From Rhizobium oryzihabitans (lineage in GTDB: Bacteria > Pseudomonadota > Alphaproteobacteria > Rhizobiales > Rhizobiaceae): DNA of 64,000 nucleotides. The notes below the pieces were generated by a model. That model searched no databases and had not been told where the DNA came from. It saw only the letters and a program-made list of their open reading frames with translations. Where the stretch lies: contig NZ_CP048635.1 in assembly GCF_010669145.1 (NCBI RefSeq), positions 1,806,501 through 1,870,500 on the forward strand, given 5' to 3'. Below, in pieces: positions 25,775 to 34,930 of the stretch (its first letter is position 1; every line of letters begins with the position of its first letter). A program made the position numbers and the translations under genes.

Positions 25775-26317
25775 ATGAAATCCACGAAGAAAAGCCGGAA
25801 AGCCCGTCCGGCGCGTCCCCTGACATTGCTCCAGCAGCTCGCTGCGGTTCCCGAAAAGCTCTTCACCGGCGCTTTCCGGCAGCAATATGCCGCCCTGTGC
25901 TTCCGTTATGCCGGCAGCGGCGAAGAGATCGAAATCCTCGTTGTCACCTCCCGCGTCACGGCGCGCTGGATCATTCCGCGCGGCTGGCCGATGAAACGCA
26001 AGAAGCCGCACCAGGCCGCCGCAATCGAGGCATGGGAGGAGGCGGGCGTGCGCGGCCGGGTCAAAAAAGAGGCGGTCGGCCGCTACACCTATCTCAAGAT
26101 GCTCGACAATGGTGATGTCGTTCCCTGCGTCGTCGATGTCTTCCAGATCGAGGTGACCGGGGAGGAAGCGAGTTTCAAGGAGCGCGGCGAACGCCTCGTC
26201 GAATGGGTTCGCCCGGACGAGGCGGCAAGACGCGTCCGGGAAATCGAGCTGAAGTCGCTCCTGGTCGATTTTCGCCCGAAGGGCAAAAAGAAGCGCCAGG
26301 CAGAGGACAGGCCCTGA
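25775..26317 (+). CDS. NUDIX hydrolase (diphosphoinositol-polyphosphate phosphohydrolase type)
   Basis: A 180-residue protein from ATG 25775 (MKSTKKSRKARPARPLTLLQ); ATG 25742 or 25667 are alternatives in an open frame. The NUDIX box is GWPMKRKKPHQAAAIEAWEE followed by AGV, a variant with A replacing R before the EAxEE core, as in the DIPP-like subgroup common in rhizobia. It would hydrolyse a nucleoside-diphosphate-linked or polyphosphate compound. The C-terminal region is basic (RPKGKKKRQAEDRP). It may share the Pho box at 25704-25725 with the divergent orfA-pit operon. It ends 15 bases before the convergent RND gene. The actual substrate is unknown. Confidence 0.85.
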   Translation: MKSTKKSRKARPARPLTLLQQLAAVPEKLFTGAFRQQYAALCFRYAGSGEEIEILVVTSRVTARWIIPRGWPMKRKKPHQAAAIEAWEEAGVRGRVKKEAVGRYTYLKMLDNGDVVPCVVDVFQIEVTGEEASFKERGERLVEWVRPDEAARRVREIELKSLLVDFRPKGKKKRQAEDRP

Positions 26318-26332
26318 CCGCAAATCCCGTGG

Positions 26333-29300
26333 TCAAGTCTGCGACGGTGATGCCGGATGGTCTGCCAATCCGGTTTCGCCCGTCTCATCCGGCGCTTTCG
26401 GCAGCAGGCGGGCGAAACGCCGGGTGATGCTGTCGATATAGGACAGGATCACCGGCACGACGATCAGGGTGAGCAGGGTGGAGCTGATGAGGCCGCCGAC
26501 CACCGCATGCGCCATCGGTGCGCGCTGTGCGCCGCCACCGCCAATGGCGAGCCCAAGCGGGATCATGCCGGCGATCATTGCAAGCGTCGTCATGACGATC
26601 GGACGGAAGCGGATGACGCCGGCGCTTGCCAGCGCCTCGTTCAACGACAGCCCCCGTTTTCTTTCGCGATTGGCAAAATCGACCAGCAATATGCCGTTCT
26701 TGGTAACTAGGCCCATCAACATGATGAAACCGATCAGTGAGAACATGTTGATCGTGCTGCCGGCCACCATCAATCCGAGGATGACGCCGATGAGCGACAG
26801 CGGTAGCGACGCCATGATGGCGAGTGGTTGCAGGAAGCTGCCGAATTGCGAGGCGAGCACGATGTAGATGAAGATGACCGCCATGACGAGCGCCTTGACC
26901 ATGTGCCCAACCGTTTCCTGCATGGTTTCGGCTTCGCCTCCGAAGCGGATGCGGTAACCGTCAGGCAGATCGCGGGAGGCGGTCAGGCTCTGCAACGCAT
27001 TTGTCACGTCCCCAAGCGTGCGGCCGCTGACATTGGCCGAAACAAGCACTTCGCGGCGGTTCTCGATGCGGCGGATTTCGGCGGGCGCCGGCACGGTGGC
27101 GATATCGGCGACCTGATCGAGACGCACCATGAGGGGCGCGCCGTTCGCTGCCGTGCGGCTGGTCGCGATCATCAGTTCACCCAGCGCCGTCGTATCGGAA
27201 CGCCGCTCACCGGGCAGGCGCACGACGATGTCGTAGCTCGTGCCGTCCGTATCCGTCCATTTCGAGACGTCCTCGCCCCCGACGAGAGGAGAGAGTGCGG
27301 CGGCAAGATCGGATCTGGCAATGCCGAGATCGCTGGCCGCATCGCGTTTGAGGCGGATGGACAGGATCGAGGTCACGTTCTTGGCGCTGGACGTGACATC
27401 CACAAGACCGGGGATTTTTTTCATGTCCTGCACGAGACCGGCGGCGATTTTTTCGAGGATCGCCCGGTCGTCGCCGAGGATGCTGAGCTGCACCGGACTT
27501 TCGCCACCGCCTAGGCCGTTCTGCTGGATTGCGACGTCGATGCCGGGTATGGCCGACAGGCGCTTTCGGACGGGATCGGCGAGCGTCACCGGGGTTCGCG
27601 TGCGCGCCGAAAGCGGCACCAGCCCGACCTGAACGGCGGCGCGATGTTTGCCGGCGGCACCACCGGTATTGACGGTGGAATAAAGCATTTCGACCTCCGG
27701 GAATTCCCTGAGCGCCTTCTCGACCTGTCGTACCTTCGCCGTCGTGTAGTCCAGCGAGGAGCCGACCGGTGCCGTAATGCTGACCTGGAAGCGGCCTTCA
27801 TCCGTATCTGGCACAAATTCCGCGCCGACCAGCGGCACCATGAACAGGCTGCCGACAAAGATGCCGATCGTTGATAACAGGGTGACGAGCCGGTGGCGTA
27901 ATGTCCAGCCGATCGCAAGCCGGTAGCGCTCGGCCAGCCACTCGAAACCGCGGTCGAAACGGGCGATCAGCCGGCCGATTGGGCCACGCCGGGCGTCGGG
28001 TTGCGAATCCGGATCGTACCAGAGGCTGGACAGCATCGGATCGAGCGTGAAGGCGACGAAGAGCGAGATCAGCACGGCGGCCGATACGGTGACGCCGAAC
28101 TCGTAGAAGAAACGGCCGATAATGCCGTCCATGAAGGCGACCGGTAGGAAGACCGCCACGATGGTTGCCGTTGTCGCGATCACCGCAAGCCCGATTTCAT
28201 TCGTGCCGTCGAGTGCCGCGCGGATATGGGATTTCCCCATGTGCAGGTGGCGGGTGATGTTTTCACGCACGACGATAGCGTCGTCCACCAGAATGCCGAT
28301 GGAAAGCGTGAGCGCCAGGAGGCTCAGCGTATTGAGCGTGAAGCCGAGAAGATCGATGACCGCGAGCGTGCCGATGATGGCGATCGGCAACGTCAGTCCG
28401 GTGATGACCGTGCTGCGCCAGGAATTGAGAAACAGGAAGACGATGGCGACGGCGAGCGCGGCTCCTTCGATCAGGGTCATCTGCACCTGGGTGACCGACT
28501 CCCTGATGGGAACGGAAGAGTCGGTAACGATGCGCAATTGCACGTTTTTCGGGGCGAGCTCGGCATTGAGCATTTCGAGGCGCTGCCTCACATCCGTCAC
28601 GACCTGAGCCGTATTGGCGTCCTGAACCTTGACGATGTCGATCGCCAGCGCCGTCTGGCCATTATAGAGGGCGCGGTTTTCAGGATCGGCGGCGCCTTCG
28701 GAAATCGAGGCGACATCGCGAAGGTAGATGGCCGCGCCGCCACGCCTTGCGACCACCATGTCCAGCAGCGCCTGCGGGTCCTCGATGCGGCCCCGCACCT
28801 GCACCGTGCGTTCTGAAACAGTGTCGATGACGCTTCCGGCCGGGCTGTTGCCGTTGCCGGTGCGCAGCGCGCTCACCACGTCATTGATGCCCACCTTGAG
28901 CGCGCGCATGCGCGTGTCGTCGATCGTGACATCGATCTGCCGCTTGCGGGCGCCGACCAGCGTTGCCTGCCCGACGCCGGCAACGGTCGTCAGTTGCCGT
29001 AATACCTTCTGGTCGGCAAGGGTGCTGAGCGCGGGTACATCAAGCGATGTCGAACTGATCGCCAAAGACAGGATCGGCTCGGCGGCGGGATCGAACCGCG
29101 AGATGACCGGTTTTTTGACATCCTCGGGGAAATTCGCCTCGATGGCGGCGACCTTGTCGCGCACGTCCTGTGCGGCCGCGGCACTTTTAACCTCGAGCTT
29201 GAATTTCGCGACGACGACGGAGCGCCCTTCGTAAGAGGTGGAGTTGATCTCGTCGAGGCCGCCTATGGCATTCAGCGCATCCTCGACCGGTCGCGTCACT

Positions 29301-29485
29301 TCCGTCTCCACCGTTTCCGGCGTGGCACCGGGATAGGCGGTGACTACCACCACGACCGGAACGTCGACATTGGGATATTGATCGAGCCCCAGCCGCTGCA
29401 GCGAAAAGGCGCCGATGACCAGAAGCGCCACCATCATCATGGTTGCGAAAACGGGATGGGCGACGGATATGCGGGTCAAGAACAT
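26333..29485 (-). CDS. RND-family efflux transporter, inner-membrane pump (HAE1/AcrB type)
   Basis: A 1050-residue resistance-nodulation-division pump with twelve helices and two large periplasmic loops. The N-terminus MFLTRISVAHPVFATMMMVA, the PYPGATPETVETEVTRPVED-like stretch (here AYPGATPETVETEVTRPVED), helix 4 with GILVDDAIVVRENITRHLHM, and helix 10-11 with GLVTKNGILLVDFANRERKR are typical; the proton-relay acidic pair DD in helix 4 is intact. It sits one base below its periplasmic adaptor gene. No outer-membrane TolC-type gene is present, so a TolC encoded elsewhere is probably used. It is divergent from a two-component system that likely controls it. Drug range unknown. Confidence 0.94.
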   Translation of the reverse strand: MFLTRISVAHPVFATMMMVALLVIGAFSLQRLGLDQYPNVDVPVVVVVTAYPGATPETVETEVTRPVEDALNAIGGLDEINSTSYEGRSVVVAKFKLEVKSAAAAQDVRDKVAAIEANFPEDVKKPVISRFDPAAEPILSLAISSTSLDVPALSTLADQKVLRQLTTVAGVGQATLVGARKRQIDVTIDDTRMRALKVGINDVVSALRTGNGNSPAGSVIDTVSERTVQVRGRIEDPQALLDMVVARRGGAAIYLRDVASISEGAADPENRALYNGQTALAIDIVKVQDANTAQVVTDVRQRLEMLNAELAPKNVQLRIVTDSSVPIRESVTQVQMTLIEGAALAVAIVFLFLNSWRSTVITGLTLPIAIIGTLAVIDLLGFTLNTLSLLALTLSIGILVDDAIVVRENITRHLHMGKSHIRAALDGTNEIGLAVIATTATIVAVFLPVAFMDGIIGRFFYEFGVTVSAAVLISLFVAFTLDPMLSSLWYDPDSQPDARRGPIGRLIARFDRGFEWLAERYRLAIGWTLRHRLVTLLSTIGIFVGSLFMVPLVGAEFVPDTDEGRFQVSITAPVGSSLDYTTAKVRQVEKALREFPEVEMLYSTVNTGGAAGKHRAAVQVGLVPLSARTRTPVTLADPVRKRLSAIPGIDVAIQQNGLGGGESPVQLSILGDDRAILEKIAAGLVQDMKKIPGLVDVTSSAKNVTSILSIRLKRDAASDLGIARSDLAAALSPLVGGEDVSKWTDTDGTSYDIVVRLPGERRSDTTALGELMIATSRTAANGAPLMVRLDQVADIATVPAPAEIRRIENRREVLVSANVSGRTLGDVTNALQSLTASRDLPDGYRIRFGGEAETMQETVGHMVKALVMAVIFIYIVLASQFGSFLQPLAIMASLPLSLIGVILGLMVAGSTINMFSLIGFIMLMGLVTKNGILLVDFANRERKRGLSLNEALASAGVIRFRPIVMTTLAMIAGMIPLGLAIGGGGAQRAPMAHAVVGGLISSTLLTLIVVPVILSYIDSITRRFARLLPKAPDETGETGLADHPASPSQT

Positions 29486-29486
29486 G

Positions 29487-30635
29487 TCAGCCTGCCTTCT
29501 CGACGGTGACGGCCATATCGGGCTGCAATTCGGGAAGCGGCGCTGTCAGGATGGTTTCACCATCGGTAAGCCCCGCGCCGATCTCGATCAGGCTGCCGCC
29601 GTTCCAGCGCGGTCCCACCGCCACCGTCTGGCGACGAAGATGGCCGTTCTGGACCTTGAGCACATGATAGCCGGTCTCATCCTTGCGCAACGCGATTGCG
29701 GGAACGACGAGGGCATCGTTTTTTTCGCGCACGAGGATCGATCCGCTTGCGAACATGCCACCCCATAATTGCCCGTCGCGATTGGCAAGCCGCAGATAGA
29801 CGGCGACGAAGCGCGTACCATCCTCGGCAACCGGGCTGATACGCTCGACGGTGCTTTTGACGGTCTGGCCACCGAGCCCGTCAATCTCCAGCTCCGCCGT
29901 CTGGCCAAGGGCGACGCGCGGAATATCCCGTGTAGCAACGAGGACCTTCGCCTCCAGCGCGCTGGTATCGACCAGCGTGAGCAGTTCGCCATCACTTCCA
30001 ACGCGAGACCCCGGTTCGGCCAGCCTGCGGGTGACGGTGCCATCGAAAGGCGCGCGGATTTCGGCGTTGCGCAGGGCAAGGCGGGCGATATCCACCTGCG
30101 CCGAAAGGCTCTGGACCCTTGCCGTCTTGACCACGACATCGCTTTTCGCCTTGTCGAGCTGCTCTGCCGACGCGATGTTTTTCGAGGCGAGCTGTTCGGT
30201 TCGGGCGAGCGCCTGCATCGCCAGCGTCAGCTCGGCCTCGGCTGCATCCCGATCGCTTTGGCGCAAGAGCAGCGTCGATTGCAGTTCGTCAGTTTCGAAA
30301 CGCACGAGCACGTCGCCCGCATGCACCGCCTGTCCTTCCCGGACGCTCACCCCTAGAATTTTTCCGGGCTCGCGGGCGCGCATCACCACACGGTTGACCG
30401 GCTGAAGCTCGCCGCTGATGCTGAGCCGCTCCACCATTACGCGGGTGCCGATCTTGGCTATTTCCGCTGCCGTCAGTTCGAACGGGATACCGGCCGGGCT
30501 CATCGATGCGGCTGCGACGATACCCTTGACGCGCTCATTCGCATCGACGCTGCCGCGCGCCGGATCGAGAGCGGTGACAACGAGAGCGCAGCCTGCAAGC
30601 GCTATCCCCGCCTTGATCGTTCTCTTCATCCACAT
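29487..30635 (-). CDS. RND efflux periplasmic adaptor (membrane fusion protein)
   Basis: A 382-residue adaptor from ATG 30635 (MWMKRTIKAGIALAGCALVV); GGAGG seven bases upstream decides this start over 30659. An N-terminal membrane or signal segment spans residues 6-24. The lipoyl/hairpin region is at about 65-180 (REPGKILGVSVREGQAVHAG, DVLVRFETDELQSTLLLRQS) with a short coiled coil (DRDAAEAELTLAMQALARTE). A beta-barrel follows with APFDGTVTRRLAEPGSRVGS. It bridges the pump and an outer-membrane channel. Part of a two-gene operon with the pump. Confidence 0.92.
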   Translation of the reverse strand: MWMKRTIKAGIALAGCALVVTALDPARGSVDANERVKGIVAAASMSPAGIPFELTAAEIAKIGTRVMVERLSISGELQPVNRVVMRAREPGKILGVSVREGQAVHAGDVLVRFETDELQSTLLLRQSDRDAAEAELTLAMQALARTEQLASKNIASAEQLDKAKSDVVVKTARVQSLSAQVDIARLALRNAEIRAPFDGTVTRRLAEPGSRVGSDGELLTLVDTSALEAKVLVATRDIPRVALGQTAELEIDGLGGQTVKSTVERISPVAEDGTRFVAVYLRLANRDGQLWGGMFASGSILVREKNDALVVPAIALRKDETGYHVLKVQNGHLRRQTVAVGPRWNGGSLIEIGAGLTDGETILTAPLPELQPDMAVTVEKAG

Positions 30636-30761
30636 ATCGTAATCCTCCAGGCAAAACACATCCTGCGACCGCCCGTCTGGCGGTCATGTCGCCTGTCTCT
30701 CAGGCTGATGGATGACGAATAGCCCCCACAATTGCAGCAGCATTACCCTGCTGCGCGGTCT

Positions 30762-30781
30762 CTGCCGCAATACTGCCGCAA
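30762..30781. promoter_or_regulatory. Direct repeats likely bound by the adjacent OmpR-type response regulator
   Basis: CTGCCGCAA occurs at 30762-30770 and again at 30773-30781, an 11-base period, the spacing typical of OmpR/PhoB-type regulator sites. It lies between the RND operon and the regulator gene. A third copy of the 9-mer is at 32871-32879, upstream of the DUF3313-like gene. An inverted repeat GCAGCAG/CTGCTGC (30734-30740, 30748-30754) lies just upstream. Confidence 0.5.
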
Positions 30782-30821
30782 CCTTTCTGGCAGACAAGGG
30801 ATGGCGAAGGGACGGTGATGC

Positions 30822-31496
30822 ATGAGACTTCTGCTAATCGAAGACGAACAGGAAATGGCGGATGCGCTGACGGCAACGCTCGGCAGGCAGGGCATCGTCA
30901 TCGACCATACGATGTGGCTTGGCGACGCGATGGAGCTGACGCGCCAGCATGTCTATGACGCCATCCTGCTCGACCGTCGTCTGCCTGACGGGGAGGGGCT
31001 CACCTTCATCCCGCAGCTGCGCCGTGCCGGCATAGATACGCCGATCATCCTGTTGACGGCGATGAACGAGCCGGAAGAGCGGATTGCCGGACTGGACGGC
31101 GGCGCCGATGACTATCTGGGCAAGCCGTTTCTCATCGGTGAGCTTCTGGCGCGGGTACGTGCGGTCCTGAGAAGGCCGGCAAGTGTGGCCCCAACGCAGG
31201 TCGCGGCCGGCCGGATCGTGATCGATCCGCTTCACCTCAGCGTCACGATCAATTCGATGCCGTTTGACCTGCCAAGGCGCGAGCTCATGATACTGGTCGC
31301 GCTGGCGAAACGAAAAGGCAAATCCGTGCTGCGTTCGACGCTGGAGGCCGCGGTCTACAATTACGAGGAGGAAATCCAGTCCAATGCGCTCGACGCGCAT
31401 ATATCGCGGCTGCGAAAACGCCTGCTCGACGCCTCGGCCGGCGTGAGCGTTCACAATATTCGCGGCGTCGGTTATCTCCTGAAGGAAGAGGCATGA
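30822..31496 (+). CDS. Two-component response regulator, OmpR/PhoB family
   Basis: A 224-residue regulator. The receiver domain (1-115) has the acidic pocket IEDEQ, the phospho-acceptor D51 in AILLDRRLPDG, T in LLTAMNEP and the conserved lysine in YLGKPF. The C-terminal winged helix (about 130-222) shows PRRELMILVALAKRKGKSVL, SNALDAHISRLRKRLLDA and IRGVGYLLKEE. The gene overlaps the histidine kinase gene as ATGA (31493-31496). Divergent from the RND pump operon, which is its likely target; CTGCCGCAA repeats lie between them. Confidence 0.94.
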   Translation: MRLLLIEDEQEMADALTATLGRQGIVIDHTMWLGDAMELTRQHVYDAILLDRRLPDGEGLTFIPQLRRAGIDTPIILLTAMNEPEERIAGLDGGADDYLGKPFLIGELLARVRAVLRRPASVAPTQVAAGRIVIDPLHLSVTINSMPFDLPRRELMILVALAKRKGKSVLRSTLEAAVYNYEEEIQSNALDAHISRLRKRLLDASAGVSVHNIRGVGYLLKEEA

Positions 31497-32833
31497 GAGC
31501 GCAGGGCAAGTCCAATCCGTCACTATGGTGGCAATTGAGCTGGCAGCTCAGCATTGTCGTTGCCGCCATGATCGCCGTGGTCATCATCGGTCTTTGCATT
31601 TACGGTGTGACGGTCGTCTCACCCGGCATAGGGCTCTTGGACAACCTGCCGGCAACGCTTGACGAGTCGCTTTCACTCGATCCACAGAAGGGGCTCATCA
31701 TTACCGAGGGGCCGGCGCTGCGCGCCTTGCAGGCGGAAAATCAAAAGCTCTGGTTCGTGGCCTCCACGCTTGACGGACGGGCTGTGACCTATGGCAACGT
31801 GCCGGCGGTCTATGCCGAACTGTCACGCTACGTTCATATGATGACAGACGCCGATATTCGCGGCGGTACCGGCATTTCCGAGGTTGCTCTGGCGGAAACC
31901 ATCGACACCGCGTTGGGACCCATCAGAGTGATGTTCGGTGGAAGCTCGCATGTAAGAGCGTCGTTTCTGACACTTCTTGTAGGGACTGCGCCGATTTACA
32001 TTCCGCTGCTGGCGGTCATCCTGCCTGCGGTTTTCTTCTCCGTGCCGCGCATCGTGCGCCGGGCGCTCGCCGGCCTCAGTTCCGTCGTCAAAAAAGCGCC
32101 GGAGATCGACCCGCGGCAGCCGGGCTCGAAACTTCCCGTCGAGGACGTGCCGCGGGAAGTCGTGCCCTTGATCCTCTCCTTTAACAGCATCCTCGAGCGG
32201 CTTGAAGAGCAGTTCCGGGCGCGACAGCGTTTCCTCATCGACGCCGCGCATGAGCTCAGAACGCCGATTGCCATCATGCAGACCCGGATAGAGGGTCTGC
32301 CGGGACCGGAGCAGCAACGCCTGATGGAGGATGTCGCCCGGCTTGGCGAAACCGCCGAACAGCTTCTGGCCTTCGAGCGCAACGATCAGGTGAACGACCG
32401 GCGCGAGACGGTGGACCTGGTCGAGATCGCCCGCACCGTGGTTGCGGATCTTGCGCCTCTCGCGATTTCGGCGGGTTACGATATCTCCTTCGAAACACAG
32501 GTCTCGCATCATGAGATGCAGGGCAACCCCTTCGCGCTGCCGCGCGCCATCAGCAACATCGTGCGCAACGCCATCGATCATGGTGGAAACAGAGGGATGA
32601 TCCACGTGGCGGTTCTCGCAAGCGGCGAGATCGCCATTTCCGACGAGGGGCAGGGAATAGCCGAAGATCAGCAGGAGCGGATATTCGAGCCATTCTATCG
32701 CGTTACGCCGCGTAGCACAGGAGCGGGGCTCGGTCTCAGCCTCGTCAAGCAGATCATCGCGAACCACAACGGTGAGATCATTCTGGAAAGCACGGCTTTC
32801 GGAAGCACCTTCCGGCTCCGTTTCTCACCGTAA
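31493..32833 (+). CDS. Two-component sensor histidine kinase
   Basis: A 446-residue membrane kinase. Two helices (about residues 18-42 and 163-185) flank a periplasmic sensor of about 120 residues. A HAMP-like linker follows, then the H-box FLIDAAHELRTPIAIMQTRI near residue 256. The catalytic domain has N-box NIVRNAIDHGG, G1 ISDEGQGIAEDQQERIFEPF and G2 GAGLGLSLVKQI. All catalytic motifs are intact. It overlaps the regulator gene by 4 bp. The signal is unknown; linkage to an RND pump suggests a membrane or toxic-compound stress. Confidence 0.93.
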   Translation: MRAQGKSNPSLWWQLSWQLSIVVAAMIAVVIIGLCIYGVTVVSPGIGLLDNLPATLDESLSLDPQKGLIITEGPALRALQAENQKLWFVASTLDGRAVTYGNVPAVYAELSRYVHMMTDADIRGGTGISEVALAETIDTALGPIRVMFGGSSHVRASFLTLLVGTAPIYIPLLAVILPAVFFSVPRIVRRALAGLSSVVKKAPEIDPRQPGSKLPVEDVPREVVPLILSFNSILERLEEQFRARQRFLIDAAHELRTPIAIMQTRIEGLPGPEQQRLMEDVARLGETAEQLLAFERNDQVNDRRETVDLVEIARTVVADLAPLAISAGYDISFETQVSHHEMQGNPFALPRAISNIVRNAIDHGGNRGMIHVAVLASGEIAISDEGQGIAEDQQERIFEPFYRVTPRSTGAGLGLSLVKQIIANHNGEIILESTAFGSTFRLRFSP

Positions 32834-32870
32834 TTTTGCGCACCGGTTTTCGCGGGGCGCACATGTAATG

Positions 32871-32879
32871 CTGCCGCAA
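32871..32879. promoter_or_regulatory. Third copy of the CTGCCGCAA motif, upstream of the DUF3313-like gene
   Basis: The same 9-mer that forms the direct repeat at 30762-30781. It lies 57 bases before the GTG start of the DUF3313-like gene, so that gene may belong to the same regulon. Only one clear half-site is seen, so this is weak. Confidence 0.3.
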
Positions 32880-32935
32880 TTTTAGCTGTCGTAGGGTGTG
32901 GGCACAGGGGCAATCATGCCAAGCGGAGTAATGCA

Positions 32936-33812
32936 GTGAGCCACCAGCGGAATCTCTTCCCCGGCCTTCAGGCGACAAGACGGCGCGCAGCCGCAATATC
33001 GCTTTTGCCACCTTGCCATTCGCCATCATCATGTCCGGCTGCACATCCGTGCCGCTCAAGGAAGGGGGACACTCACCTCCTACGCGCAGCTCAGCCCGGC
33101 CAAGGGCAAGTTCACCAAGTCACGGATATTCGTGGATGCCAAGGGGCTGGCGGCCGTCAAAACGGTCGCCATCGTGCCGACCACCTTTTCCTTCGCCGCC
33201 GCCGCGCGCGTGACATCGGAAAAGGACCGGACGCTTGTTTCAAATGCGCTGGATCGCGCCGTCTGCGTGGCTTTGAGCGATAAATACCGGATCGCCGCCC
33301 TTGGTCAGCCGGCGGATATGACGGTGCGAACCGTCATTACCGATCTGGTGCCGACCGACAAGACCATGGCCGGCGTATCGACAGCCGTTTCGCTCGGCAG
33401 CAATTTCGTGCTGCCGGTTGGCGTGCCGCGCCTGCCCGTCGGTCTCGGCGGCCTCGCCGTCGAAGCGGAGGCGGTGGACAATGCCGGCGTTCAGCGTGCG
33501 GCGGCCGTCTGGTCGAAGGGTGCGAACTCCTTCACCGACAGCGCCCGCGTTTCGCAAATCGGTGATGCCTACGGGCTTGCGGCCGATTTTGCCAACCACT
33601 TCGCGCGCATTCTGGTTACCGGCAAAGAATCCGAGGGCCTGGACATGTCACTCCCGTCCGGCCACCGCATCAAATCGGCGCTGGGCGGAAAGCCCAAATA
33701 TGCCGAATGCGATGCTTACGGCCGCTCGCGCGGTTTGCAGGGCATGGTGGCCGACCAGTTCGGTGCGCCGCCCGAATGGACCGAAAAAGACGCAAAGCCG
33801 CGACCTCAATAG
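32936..33812 (+). pseudogene. DUF3313-like lipoprotein, broken by two single-base frameshifts
   Basis: Three frames join into one sensible protein. The GTG at 32936 starts SHQRNLFP; one extra C in the C4 at 32959-32962 leads to KTARSRNIAFATLPFAIIMSG and CTS, a lipoprotein signal with the cysteine after MSG. One extra G in the G5 at 33064-33068 then leads to GTLTSYAQLSPAKGKFTKSR and on through the long frame to 33812 (YRIAALGQPADMTVRTVITD, LPSGHRIKSALGGKP). Restored length is about 290 residues. The first cysteine would be lipidated and the protein held in a membrane. Function of the family is unknown. Both lesions are homopolymer contractions, like those elsewhere in the window. It follows the kinase gene after about 100 bases. 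Confidence 0.65.
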
Positions 33813-33939
33813 GACGACCGGTCTCTGCCGGGCTGGAACTCGCGCCATAAATCGGTGTCGTGCGACCACGCTCGGCGGAGTCATGATCCAAATTCTCATG
33901 AAACTTATATAAATTACTAATATAATTCGGAATTATTAA

Positions 33940-34930
33940 ATGCAGCATATAGATATTTCCGCCTTGGAGGCGGAGAAATCCCTTTCCGGATCAGAATTGA
34001 TTTCCCTCGCTTCAGAGATGGCATCCGTCGATTGCCCGGAGCCGCACCGGTTTTCAATGGGATGGAATATCGCCACCTTCATCCTGCGCGCCCATTGGAA
34101 ACGAGGCCTGCTTTTCTGGATGCGCTTTGCTGCGCATCCCTTCACGACCTTTCGATGGTGGCGGTATCTCGAGCGGTTTTCAGTCGAGCGAAACCTGCCT
34201 TTACCGCATGACGCGCTTCTTCAAAAACCCCTGTCGAAATTCCTCATGGGCAGAATCTCCTACCGAAAGCGACTTGATTTCCTGATGGATAATTTCGTGC
34301 TCGCCAGCGAGTGTTTCGCAGCGGACACCATGGCCGCGCTTTGGGCTGGGAAGACGATGGAGATTGGCACCGTAAGCGGCCGTGGCGACGTGTATCGCTG
34401 CACTCTGGCCCTGGCGGATCTCTGCGGCGGCCGGCACGAGGGCGCTTTCGCGGTGAGACTGATCCGCGCGCGCGACGACACCATCCTCTGGACGGTCAAG
34501 TTCATTTTCGCAGCACAGCGCCAGGGGAAGACTGGACGGTTGTGGTCGGGGGATGCAGGGACCGCGCGCCGCAAAACATGAGATGGTGGCTGTCACCCGC
34601 GACCTGTCGGGCCTTCGCCCGAAGGAGGCGGTGCTGATGGTCCTGCAAGGGTTTTTGCCGGGGAATGCAGGCGCGTATTTTGCAATCGACCACGCCAGGC
34701 ATCCGATCATGCGCCGTCGCGCGAAGCGGCAAAAAATGTTGCTGGCGGATATCGACGCCTTCTGGCGGGAACGCTGCGCCGAACCGGATGACATTTTCGG
34801 TTTCAAGGTGCCTGTCTCCGCGCTTGGCGGTGCGGACAAGCGCAGCCACATGAAGCTCGCATTCTTCAGCCTCGCTGAGAGATTTTGCGAGAGCAGGTCC
34901 AGCGACACTCTAGGTTTCGGGCGCGACTGA
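33940..34930 (+). pseudogene. VirK/YbjX-like (DUF535) protein, broken by two single-base frameshifts
   Basis: The first frame (33940 onward, MQHIDISALEAEKSLSGSEL) holds the DUF535 N-terminus. It is good to VKFIFAAQRQG at about 34523. One extra G in the G4 at 34524-34527 gives GEDWTVVVGG, and another in the G5 at 34548-34552 gives GMQGPRAAKHEMVAVTRDLS, GLRPKEAVLMVLQGFL and the rest to TGA 34928-34930. The Q-G-P and T-x-x-x-GLRPK stretches are conserved in DUF535/VirK. Restored length is about 330 residues, with no other stops. It is a cytoplasmic protein linked to virulence and membrane stress in other bacteria; no activity is known. The end overlaps the 3' end of oxyR by 21 bp. Confidence 0.7.
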
